From Pseudomonadales bacterium (GTDB lineage Bacteria; Pseudomonadota; Gammaproteobacteria; Pseudomonadales; Ketobacteraceae): 64,000 nucleotides of DNA. This document shows positions 54,991 through 62,853 of this stretch, one piece after another; position 1 is the stretch's first letter; each line of letters starts with the position of its first letter. The stretch is taken from contig PAPM01000034.1 of the NCBI GenBank assembly GCA_002708905.1, forward strand, positions 124,001-188,000, given 5' to 3'. The position numbers were made by a program, and so were the translations under genes. The notes beneath the pieces are model-generated. The model had not been told where the DNA came from. It did not search any database and saw nothing but the letters and a program-made list of their open reading frames with translations.

Positions 54991-55020
54991 ACTATAGGTG
55001 TTGTCCTGATTACGGGTCAA
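54991..55020 (-). promoter_or_regulatory. Sigma70-like promoter of the EamA leader
   Basis: On the minus strand, TTGACC (55015-55020) and TATAGT (54991-54996) with an 18-base spacer. Expected transcript start is near 54984, about 40 bases before the leader ORF. Confidence 0.6.
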
Positions 55021-55085
55021 CGCTTTTTTCGAAGTTTAAGAAATAATTCACGAAAGCATTTGGAACAACATTGGAACAACACTGC

Positions 55086-56354
55086 ATGAACGTGTACCTT
55101 GTGGGCGGGGCTGTACGGGACAAGTTATTGAATCTTCCGGTGAAAGATCGGGACTGGGTCGTGGTGGGCGCCGATCCACAGGAACTACTGCAACAGGGTT
55201 ATCAATCCGTGGGCAAAGATTTTCCTGTATTCCTGCACCCTGACACCCATGAAGAATATGCGCTGGCCCGCATCGAACGCAAAACCGGAGCAGGTTATAC
55301 CGGTTTTGAATGCCACTTTGGCAAAGAGGTAACGCTGGAAGAAGACCTCTCCCGCCGGGATCTCACCATCAACGCCATGGCCGAAGACGACCAGGGAAAA
55401 ATCATTGACCCGTACGGCGGCCAAAAAGATCTGCAGGAACAGGTGCTGCGACACGTTTCCAATGCCTTTGTGGAAGACCCATTGCGCGTGTTGCGGGTAG
55501 CGCGTTTTCTTGCCCGCTACCACCACCTTGGTTTTCGAGTGGCCGATGAAACCATGGCCTTAATGCAGCGTATCGCCGACAGCGGTGAGCTGGAAAGCCT
55601 GACGCCGGAACGCGTGTGGGTGGAAACCGAAAAAGCACTTACAGAGCCCAGCCCCTGGCGTTACTTTGAAATTCTCAGGCAATGCCGTGCCCTGGCGGCC
55701 GTGTTCCCAGAACTGGATACGCTGTTTGGTGTGCCACAGCCGCCCAAACATCATCCCGAAATTGATACCGGTGTCCACGTCATGATGACGCTACAGGCTG
55801 CCCTGCAACTAATGAAAGATCAGGATACCGCCCCAAACAAGGAACAACGGGTAGCGATTCTGTTTTCGTTGCTGTGCCACGACCTGGGTAAAGGCCTGAC
55901 CCCACCGGAAACATTGCCCAGTCATCCCGGCCATGAGGACATCAGTGATTTCCTCAGCAAAAAAGTTTGCAAGCGCCTGCGAGCGCCCAATCCGGTGAAA
56001 CGTTTGAGCAGCCTGGTGGCCCGCTACCACACCCATTGCCATCGTGCGTTTGAATTAAAACCCAGTACCGTCATGCGACTGCTGGAAGCACTCGACCTGA
56101 TGCGCCGACCAGAAACGCTGGAACCCTTTTTGCTGGCCTGTGAAGCCGACGCCAAAGGTCGCACCGGCTTCGAGAATCGCGAGTACAACCAAGCCGACTA
56201 CCTGCGCGATTGCGCACAGGCTGCCAAACAAGTACAAGCCAAAGAATTGGTGAACCTGGGATACAAAGGCGAAACCCTGGGAATCGAATTACGCAAGCGT
56301 CGCATTGACGCCATCAGATCGATGAAAAAAAGTTACCTGAAGGATTCAGAATGA
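55086..56354 (+). CDS. cca: Multifunctional CCA-adding tRNA nucleotidyltransferase
   Basis: 422 residues from ATG 55086; the in-frame ATG 55071 would add five residues before the conserved MNVYLVGGAVRDKLL. Class II nucleotidyltransferase core: RDWVVVG and EYALARIERKTG, then RRDLTINAMAEDDQGKIIDPYGG. The HD phosphohydrolase domain is intact (LLCHDLGKGLTPP), as in the gammaproteobacterial multifunctional enzyme. It repairs tRNA 3' CCA ends. folM starts within its stop (ATGA). Confidence 0.97.
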   Translation: MNVYLVGGAVRDKLLNLPVKDRDWVVVGADPQELLQQGYQSVGKDFPVFLHPDTHEEYALARIERKTGAGYTGFECHFGKEVTLEEDLSRRDLTINAMAEDDQGKIIDPYGGQKDLQEQVLRHVSNAFVEDPLRVLRVARFLARYHHLGFRVADETMALMQRIADSGELESLTPERVWVETEKALTEPSPWRYFEILRQCRALAAVFPELDTLFGVPQPPKHHPEIDTGVHVMMTLQAALQLMKDQDTAPNKEQRVAILFSLLCHDLGKGLTPPETLPSHPGHEDISDFLSKKVCKRLRAPNPVKRLSSLVARYHTHCHRAFELKPSTVMRLLEALDLMRRPETLEPFLLACEADAKGRTGFENREYNQADYLRDCAQAAKQVQAKELVNLGYKGETLGIELRKRRIDAIRSMKKSYLKDSE

Positions 56355-57124
56355 GTTGCACTGACACCATAAATAACAAATCCACAACCAACAACAAAGT
56401 GGCCCTGGTCACCGGTTCCGCCCGGCGTATTGGGGCATTTGTGGCGGAATACCTGCACCAGAAAGACTACGACATTATCCTGCATTACCGCAGTTCCGGC
56501 GATCTGGCGAAAGCCTTGCGGGATAAGCTCAATGCACGGCGGGCGCACTCGTGCATTGCATTACATGCCGACCTTGCCGACCCGGATGCCCTGCAACAGT
56601 TGGCAGAGCAGGCAAAAAGCTGGAAGCACCGCCTCGATCTTTTAATCAACAACGCCTCTTCCTACTATCCCACTGAACTGGGCAATACAACAGCGGAGCA
56701 ATGGAACGACCTGTTTTACAGTAACGCCCGGGCACCTTTTTTTCTGACTCAGGCATTGCATCCGCTGCTGCAAGCAAGTCAGGGCAACATTATCAACATC
56801 ATCGACGCCATGGCCACACACCCGAACAACGATTTCATTCCCTACAATATGGCGAAGACCACATTGCACACCCTCACCCGGTCGATGGCCAAGCTTATGG
56901 CACCTACCGTGCGGGTTAACGCCGTGTCGCCGGGCGTGATGTTATGGCCTGTGGGGGATCATGATCCCAGCGATGAGGAGAAGCAGGAGATTGTGGAGAA
57001 GGTGCCAATGCAACGAATGGGCACCGAACTCGACATAGCCCGCACCATTTATTTTCTGGCGGAAGAGGCGCCTTATATTACCGGCCAGAACATTGCCGTG
57101 GATGGCGGGCAGAGCCTGCTGTAA
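56351..57124 (+). CDS. folM: Dihydromonapterin reductase / pteridine reductase (FolM-like SDR)
   Basis: A 257-residue short-chain reductase. VALVTGSARRIGAFVAEYL is the TGxxRRIG motif with the double arginine of pteridine reductases; the catalytic tyrosine-lysine pair is in PYNMAKTTLHTL, and PGVMLWP follows. It overlaps cca by four bases and converges on folK and folB, forming a pterin neighbourhood. FolM reduces dihydromonapterin and weakly dihydrofolate. Confidence 0.9.
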   Translation: MSCTDTINNKSTTNNKVALVTGSARRIGAFVAEYLHQKDYDIILHYRSSGDLAKALRDKLNARRAHSCIALHADLADPDALQQLAEQAKSWKHRLDLLINNASSYYPTELGNTTAEQWNDLFYSNARAPFFLTQALHPLLQASQGNIINIIDAMATHPNNDFIPYNMAKTTLHTLTRSMAKLMAPTVRVNAVSPGVMLWPVGDHDPSDEEKQEIVEKVPMQRMGTELDIARTIYFLAEEAPYITGQNIAVDGGQSLL

Positions 57125-57149
57125 AGCGGCTCTGTAGGCTCTGTAATAG

Positions 57150-57635
57150 TCAGGCTAACTGCACCGGCCACAGCGCCTGCTGCTGTTTGTCGTAGTCGGC
57201 CCACAGCTCCGCGTAACTGCGCTGAACCTGTGGATGCAGCTCCGCACCGGCCACATCCGCCAACGGCAACAGCACAAATGCATTAGTGAGGATCTCGTCT
57301 CTGGGCAGTGCAACACCGTCCACTTCACCAACACGATCATCATAGGTGAGAATATCGATGTCGAGGGTACGGGGGCTGAACTTGGGCCCGCTGCGAACCC
57401 GACCATTGTCGTCCTCTATTGCCTTGATAACCCGCTGCAGCTCACCTACCGACAGATAGGTTTCGATTCCCACCACCAGGTTATAGAAATTATCACCGTC
57501 AAAGCCCACCGCTTCGCTTTCATAAACAGGAGAAACAATCAATCCACCAAACTTCGCCTCCAGCGCATTCAGTCCGGCCCGAATATACCGCTCCCGATCA
57601 ATGTTACTACCCAGGCTGAGGTAGACCCGCGCCAT
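57150..57635 (-). CDS. folK: 6-Hydroxymethyl-7,8-dihydropterin pyrophosphokinase
   Basis: A 161-residue HPPK. The N-terminus VYLSLGSNIDRERYI and the signature FSPRTLDIDILTYDD are intact, followed by PRDEILTNAFVLLPLADVA. It pyrophosphorylates hydroxymethyl-dihydropterin before dihydropteroate synthesis. Its ATG shares one base with the folB stop (TGATG), so the two consecutive folate enzymes are coupled. Confidence 0.95.
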   Translation of the reverse strand: MARVYLSLGSNIDRERYIRAGLNALEAKFGGLIVSPVYESEAVGFDGDNFYNLVVGIETYLSVGELQRVIKAIEDDNGRVRSGPKFSPRTLDIDILTYDDRVGEVDGVALPRDEILTNAFVLLPLADVAGAELHPQVQRSYAELWADYDKQQQALWPVQLA

Positions 57636-57994
57636 CAGGGCTTTTCTCCCCGCTCAATAACCAACCCTACATCCCGGGCTGCTCGCACGGCCGCCGGCTT
57701 ACTCAAGCGCAAACGCAGCCAGGGGACATTAAATTCCTCCAGCACAATCGCGGCAATTTTCTCCGCCATGGTTTCCACCAGCAGGAACTCACTACCCTCT
57801 ACGAAACGGGTAATACGATCGGCTACCGCACTGTAGTCCAGGGCATCCTCAATCTTCTCGCTGGCAGCTGCCTTCCGGATATCCGATGCCATCTCCAGAT
57901 CCAACACCACGGACTGCTTGATCGCACGCTCCCAATCCAGGATGCCGATCACGGTTTGAATCTTTAACTCTCGTATGTAAACAATATCCATCAT
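57635..57994 (-). CDS. folB: Dihydroneopterin aldolase
   Basis: A 119-residue protein of standard length. MDIVYIRELKIQTVIGILDWER is the conserved start; the catalytic lysine is in the C-terminal LRLSKPAAVRAARDVGLVIER. It converts dihydroneopterin to hydroxymethyl-dihydropterin, the substrate of FolK encoded next. The gene is divergent from plsY, as in many gammaproteobacteria. Confidence 0.96.
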   Translation of the reverse strand: MMDIVYIRELKIQTVIGILDWERAIKQSVVLDLEMASDIRKAAASEKIEDALDYSAVADRITRFVEGSEFLLVETMAEKIAAIVLEEFNVPWLRLRLSKPAAVRAARDVGLVIERGEKP

Positions 57995-58118
57995 CCGGCC
58001 TAATTCAGCACATTTGCGGGCAATCTATCAAGATGTCCCCCGGTGGACAAGCCAAGGTCACAATTGAACGCCCCGTCCTTAAGTGAAACAATAGACTGTC
58101 AACACGGGAGATATTGTT

Positions 58119-58721
58119 CTGGAAAGCCTGCTCGCCATTGTCCTTTGGATTTTTTCCTACCTGATCGGATCGGTATCCGCTGCCATCCTGGTGTGTCGAT
58201 TGTTCGGTTTTCCCGACCCCCGCTCAGAGGGCTCCCATAACCCGGGCGCCACCAATGTATTGCGGGTGGGCAACAAATTTGCTGCCGCCCTGACTCTGGT
58301 TGGGGACGTGGCCAAAGGGGTCGTCCCCATTATCATCGCCCGCAAGCTGGGCATGCCGGAAACCATCGCGGCACTCTGTGGATTTTGCGCTTTCCTCGGC
58401 CACCTGTATCCGGTCTATTTCGATTTTCGCGGCGGCAAGGGCGTGGCCACGGCATTTGGTGTGCTAGGCACTTTGCATTGGCCCAGCCTACTCCTGGTGG
58501 GAGGCGTCTGGTTACTGGTGTTTTTCACCACCCGTTTCAGCTCCCTGGCCTCCATCGTTGCGTTTTTCCTGGCGCCTTTTATTCTGCTGCTGTCTTATCC
58601 GGAGTTATTCCACCCAATCCTGGTGCTTTCCCTGATCCTGCTGTTCCGCCACCGCCACAACATTGTGCTGTTGATCAAAGGGCAGGAACAGGGATTTCGG
58701 CATCCCGAATCCGACGAATGA
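58119..58721 (+). CDS. plsY: Acyl-phosphate glycerol-3-phosphate acyltransferase, with non-standard start codon
   Basis: A 200-residue, five-helix membrane protein. The in-frame TAG at 58092 leaves no ATG, GTG or TTG before the conserved N-terminal helix ESLLAIVLWIFSYLIGSVSAAILVCRLFG; the next GTG (58191) would delete it. CTG 58119 lies eight bases after GGGAG (58106-58110) and is the best start; ATT 58113 is the alternative. Motifs SHNPGATNVLR, GHLYPVYFDFRGGKGVATAFG and RHRHNIVLLIKGQE are complete. It acylates glycerol-3-phosphate from acyl-phosphate in phospholipid synthesis. Confidence 0.92.
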   Translation: MESLLAIVLWIFSYLIGSVSAAILVCRLFGFPDPRSEGSHNPGATNVLRVGNKFAAALTLVGDVAKGVVPIIIARKLGMPETIAALCGFCAFLGHLYPVYFDFRGGKGVATAFGVLGTLHWPSLLLVGGVWLLVFFTTRFSSLASIVAFFLAPFILLLSYPELFHPILVLSLILLFRHRHNIVLLIKGQEQGFRHPESDE

Positions 58722-58746
58722 ACCCTCCCGAACGTAAACGGGATAC

Positions 58747-59781
58747 TCAGGCCAATTCAGACAACGGCCAACGGGCTCGCACCTGTACCTTAAGATCCTT
58801 ATCGGCGCCCGCCAGCATGCGCTGGTAACCGGCGAAGGCGATCATGGCGCCATTGTCCGTGCAATACCGCAACTGAGGATAGAACACTTCTGCTTTTTCC
58901 CTGGCCACCATTTCTGCCAGTCGCTCCCGCAACAGGAGGTTGGCACTGACACCACCCGCCACCACCAACTGTTTGGCACCGGTCTGCCGCAGCGCCCGCC
59001 GACATTTCAACGCCAGCGTATCCACCACTGCATCCTGAAATGCCCAGGCTATGTCCGCCACATCCTGATCCGTTAAACCACCCTGCTCAGCACAATCGTC
59101 CCGCGTATTCAGGGTGAAGGTCTTCAGGCCACTGAAACTGAAATCCAGACCAGGGCGATCCACCATGGGGCGGGGGAATTGAAACCGGTTGGGAGTGCCA
59201 CGCTCTGCGGCTTTGGCAATAACAGGGCCTCCGGGATACCCCAATCCCAGCATCTTTGCAGTCTTATCAAAGGCTTCGCCTGCAGCATCGTCCAGGGACT
59301 CTCCCAGGATTTCGTAGCGACCAATGGCCTCCACATTCACTAACTGGGTATGCCCACCGCTCACCAGCAACGCGACAAAAGGCGCCTCCGGGGCTGGCGT
59401 TTCCAGTAAAGGTGCCAACAGATGCCCCTCCATATGATGTACCGCCACAGCGGGTATGCCCCAGGCAAACGCCAGGCTCTTGGCCACCGACGCCCCCACC
59501 ATCAATGCCCCCACCAAACCGGGGCCGGCGGTATAGGCAATGGCATCCACCTCCGCTTTGGCGCATCTGTTTTTAGTACAACCGGCCCGCTGCATCACCT
59601 CCTCTATAAGAGGCAACAACTTGCGCACGTGATCGCGAGACGCCAGCTCCGGCACCACGCCACCGTACTCCGCATGCAACTCGATCTGGCTATACAACGC
59701 ATCCGCCAGAATACCCTGTTCACTGTCGAACAATGCCACACCGGTTTCGTCACAGGAGGTTTCAATGCCCAATATTCGCAC
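58747..59781 (-). CDS. tsaD: tRNA N6-threonylcarbamoyladenosine transferase
   Basis: A 344-residue Kae1/TsaD protein. [17 protein letters not shown] is the conserved start; the metal-binding motif [10 protein letters not shown] is intact, with LVSGGHTQL and [15 protein letters not shown] downstream. It transfers threonylcarbamoyl to A37 of ANN-decoding tRNAs, with TsaB and TsaE encoded elsewhere. Divergent from rpsU across ~214 bases, the classical macromolecular-synthesis arrangement. Confidence 0.98.
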   Translation of the reverse strand: MRILGIETSCDETGVALFDSEQGILADALYSQIELHAEYGGVVPELASRDHVRKLLPLIEEVMQRAGCTKNRCAKAEVDAIAYTAGPGLVGALMVGASVAKSLAFAWGIPAVAVHHMEGHLLAPLLETPAPEAPFVALLVSGGHTQLVNVEAIGRYEILGESLDDAAGEAFDKTAKMLGLGYPGGPVIAKAAERGTPNRFQFPRPMVDRPGLDFSFSGLKTFTLNTRDDCAEQGGLTDQDVADIAWAFQDAVVDTLALKCRRALRQTGAKQLVVAGGVSANLLLRERLAEMVAREKAEVFYPQLRYCTDNGAMIAFAGYQRMLAGADKDLKVQVRARWPLSELA

Positions 59782-59995
59782 AATATTTCCTAATCAGATT
59801 AATCAAAGTGCCCTGTAAAAGCAGCAAGAGGGGAAATTCAGCGCAGTTTACCAAAAACCGGCTTTGCATTTCCCCTTCAATGCCATTAAAATGCGGCACC
59901 CTTATGGCCATGGGCCTAGAATAACTGGTTAGAAGATTTCGAGAACCAGTACCGCAAACAGAATTTTCAGCATTTAAAAGTAAGGTGATTTGTTA

Positions 59996-60211
59996 ATGCC
60001 TAATGTAAAGGTTAAAGAAAACGAGCCATTCGACGTAGCCCTGCGTCGCTTCAAGCGTTCCTGCGAAAAGGCGGGTGTTCTGGCGGAAGTTCGCCGTCGT
60101 GAGTTCTACGAAAAGCCCACCCAGGTACGTAAGCGCAAGCAAGCAGCCGCTGTTAAGCGTCACGCCAAGAAAGTGGCTCGCGAACAGATCCGTCGTAAGC
60201 GCCTGTTCTAA
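59996..60211 (+). CDS. rpsU: 30S ribosomal protein S21
   Basis: 71 residues from ATG 59996 (an in-frame TTG at 59990 adds two residues and lacks support). [28 protein letters not shown] and the basic tail EQIRRKRLF are the S21 hallmarks. It contacts the 16S rRNA 3' region in initiation. First gene of the rpsU-(yqeY)-dnaG-rpoD set, followed by a terminator-like hairpin that may lower downstream transcription. Confidence 0.98.
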   Translation: MPNVKVKENEPFDVALRRFKRSCEKAGVLAEVRRREFYEKPTQVRKRKQAAAVKRHAKKVAREQIRRKRLF

Positions 60212-60243
60212 AGCCCTTTTCAGCTGCAAATACCTTACACAAA

Positions 60244-60285
60244 ACGCCGGCGGGCTTGCCCCGATCCGGCGTATTGTTGTTTATT
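60244..60285 (+). terminator. Terminator-like hairpin after rpsU
   Basis: ACGCCGG/CCGGCGT stem (60244-60272) followed by ATTGTTGTTTATTT. This is the usual place for partial termination between rpsU and the downstream genes. Confidence 0.7.
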
Positions 60286-60331
60286 TGGATATGACTTCCA
60301 GACTTTCTTTTAGACCACAACGGATACCGCC

Positions 60332-60778
60332 ATGTCAGATATCAAAGCCAAACTGAACGATGCCGTAAAAGATGCCATGCGCGCCAAGGACAAAGAACGC
60401 CTGGCCACCCTGCGCCTGGCCACCTCCGCCCTGAAACAGGTGGAAGTGGACGAGCGTGTTGAGCTGGACGACACCCGTGTGCTGGCGATTCTGGACAAAA
60501 TGGTCAAGCAGCGCAAAGACTCGGTAGAGCAGTTTACCCAGGGTGGTCGCGACGACCTGGCTCAAAAAGAGCTGGCCGAAATTGAAGTGCTGAAAGAATT
60601 CCTGCCGGAAGCCATGGATGATGCCGCCATCACTGCCATCATTCAGGCCGCCATTGCCGAAGCCGGTGCCGAAAGCATGAAAGACATGGGCAACGTCATG
60701 GCCATCGTCAAACCCCAGGTACAGGGCCGTGCCGATATGGGCGCGGTGAGCAAGAAGGTTAAGGAGTTGCTGGGCTAG
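60332..60778 (+). CDS. yqeY: GatB/YqeY domain protein
   Basis: A 148-residue helical protein: IKAKLNDAVKDAMRAKDKERLATLRL at the start, QFTQGGRDDLAQKELAEIEVLKEFLP in the middle and GRADMGAVSKKVKELLG at the end. It is homologous to the tRNA-binding tail of GatB. Its role is not settled. The position between rpsU and dnaG is conserved in many gammaproteobacteria; dnaG follows after 25 bases. Confidence 0.95.
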   Translation: MSDIKAKLNDAVKDAMRAKDKERLATLRLATSALKQVEVDERVELDDTRVLAILDKMVKQRKDSVEQFTQGGRDDLAQKELAEIEVLKEFLPEAMDDAAITAIIQAAIAEAGAESMKDMGNVMAIVKPQVQGRADMGAVSKKVKELLG

Positions 60779-60803
60779 CCCGGACGAATCCAGGCACACG
60801 CCC

Positions 60804-62669
60804 ATGGCCGGCCGCATCCCCGAGTCGTTTATCGATGACGTTCTCGCCAGAACCGATCTGGTGGAACTCATCGATAGCTACGTGCACCTGAAACGTACCG
60901 GCAAGAACTACTCCGCCTGCTGCCCCTTCCACCAGGAAAAGACCCCCTCCTTTACCGTCAGCCCGGAAAAGCAGTTCTACTATTGCTTTGGCTGCGGCGC
61001 CAGCGGCAACGCCATTGGCTTCATGATGGACTACACCCGCCTGGGCTTTGTGGAATCCATCGAAACCCTGGCCCGCAACCTGGGGCTGGAAGTTCCAAGG
61101 GAAGAAGGCGCCGGCCAGCAGCGGGAAGACTACCAACCGCTTTACAAAGCACTGGAAGCTGCCACCAGCTTCTATGAGCAACAGCTACGCAACCCGAAAG
61201 TAAAGGAACGCCCGGTCAATTACCTCAAAAGCCGGGGCCTCTCCGGGGAAACCGCCAAGCACTTTCGCCTGGGCTATGCCCCCCAAGGCTGGGATAACCT
61301 GATTACCACCCTGGGCAAAAGCGATTCCGACATCAACCACCTGATCAAGACCGGCCTGCTGATTGAAAATGAGCAAGGCCGCCGCTACGACCGCTTCCGG
61401 GACCGTGTCATGTTCCCCATCCGCGACAGCCGCGGCCGGGTGATTGCCTTTGGCGGCCGGGTCATGGGCAACGACAAACCCAAATACCTGAACTCCCCGG
61501 AAACCCCGGTCTTCCACAAAGGCCGCGAACTGTACGGCCTCTATGAAGCCAAGCAGGCAAGCAACAAGATCCGCCGCTTTGTGATCGTGGAAGGCTACAT
61601 GGACGTGATTGCCCTGGCCCAGTTCGGCATCCCCTACGCGGTGGCCACCCTGGGCACCGCCACCAGCCGGGACCATATCGAAAAACTGTTCCGCCACAGC
61701 GACGAGCTGATTTTCTGTTTTGATGGTGACGAGGCCGGACGCAGAGCTGCCTGGCGAGCCCTGGAAAACGCACTCCCCACCGCCAAAGATGGTCGCCAGA
61801 TCAAGTTCCTGCTGCTGCCGGAAGGAGAAGATCCGGACACCCTGGTACGCAAAAACGGTAAGGACTATTTCGAAGGCTTGCTGGATGAATGTGACACCCT
61901 GTCGGAATACTTCTTCAAACATCTGCGCGAAGAGGTGGACACCCGCACCATGGATGGTCGCGCCCGCCTGGCCAGCCTGGCCAAACCCCACCTGGAGCAG
62001 TTGCCTGCCGGAGTTCTGCAACAACTGATGCTGAAGCGGTTGGGGGAAATCACTGAGCTGGACGACATCCAACTGACACCAGCGCCGCCGGAACCGCTGC
62101 ACCAGGGCCCGGACTATTCCGACTACCCGGAAATAGAGGGGTTGCAATCTGACCAGCCACCCCCATATCACGACTATGACAGCGGTCATGGCCCGGGACA
62201 AACAGACACGGGCAAACCCGGTAAGCGGCAACCAATCAAGCGCAAAGCCCTGCAGAAAACCAAACACCGGGATGAACTCTCCCTGGTGGATGCGACTATT
62301 CGCATGCTGCTGAACGCGCCACGGCAGGCGGCTGCCCTTTCCCTGCCGGACGAACTGCAGGGACTACAACTGCCAAGAATGGCTACACTACTGGAACTAT
62401 TTGAATTTATTAAGCAAAAACCAGACGCCTCCACGGCCTCCATACTTGGGCATTGGCAGAACCGGGAAGACGGGGACACTATTTTCAAGCTGGCGGCCAA
62501 GGAGTTTCTGCTCCCCAACGACGAGCAGAGCCCGGAACTGAGTGATGCCGTCAGGCGGCTTTATTTGCAAAAAGTGGAGCAGGACCTGGATCAAATCATC
62601 GCCGACGGCGTCAAAGACAAGAACAAGTTCAAAGAGCTACTACACTTACAGAAAGAATTGTCTAAATAA
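60804..62669 (+). CDS. dnaG: DNA primase
   Basis: A 621-residue primase. The N-terminal zinc-ribbon (CCPFHQEKTPSFTVSPEK...YYCFGCG) is complete, the TOPRIM core has IVEGYMDVIAL and FDGDEAGRRAAW, and the C-terminal domain (~440-621) should bind DnaB. A proline- and glycine-rich low-complexity linker (PPPYHDYDSGHGPGQTDTG) precedes that domain. It makes RNA primers at the replication fork. rpoD follows after 184 bases with its own likely promoter. Confidence 0.98.
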   Translation: MAGRIPESFIDDVLARTDLVELIDSYVHLKRTGKNYSACCPFHQEKTPSFTVSPEKQFYYCFGCGASGNAIGFMMDYTRLGFVESIETLARNLGLEVPREEGAGQQREDYQPLYKALEAATSFYEQQLRNPKVKERPVNYLKSRGLSGETAKHFRLGYAPQGWDNLITTLGKSDSDINHLIKTGLLIENEQGRRYDRFRDRVMFPIRDSRGRVIAFGGRVMGNDKPKYLNSPETPVFHKGRELYGLYEAKQASNKIRRFVIVEGYMDVIALAQFGIPYAVATLGTATSRDHIEKLFRHSDELIFCFDGDEAGRRAAWRALENALPTAKDGRQIKFLLLPEGEDPDTLVRKNGKDYFEGLLDECDTLSEYFFKHLREEVDTRTMDGRARLASLAKPHLEQLPAGVLQQLMLKRLGEITELDDIQLTPAPPEPLHQGPDYSDYPEIEGLQSDQPPPYHDYDSGHGPGQTDTGKPGKRQPIKRKALQKTKHRDELSLVDATIRMLLNAPRQAAALSLPDELQGLQLPRMATLLELFEFIKQKPDASTASILGHWQNREDGDTIFKLAAKEFLLPNDEQSPELSDAVRRLYLQKVEQDLDQIIADGVKDKNKFKELLHLQKELSK

Positions 62670-62853
62670 TCATCGTTTTTGATGAGCATGGAGGCGTTAC
62701 TACTGCCTACCAAGCATCACCGAGAGGCCTGAAATGTAAGTATTTATTACCAATAATATCGAGCCAATAAACTCCGCGGGCTGCCGGTAGCAACGGCATG
62801 CCTTACCCTGTATAATGCCGCGTTCTTCGCGCACCAGACGGAATGGGCATTTC

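Noticed and set aside
61185-62267. 360-codon open frame on the minus strand
   Set aside because: Antisense to dnaG, whose TOPRIM and zinc motifs are intact.
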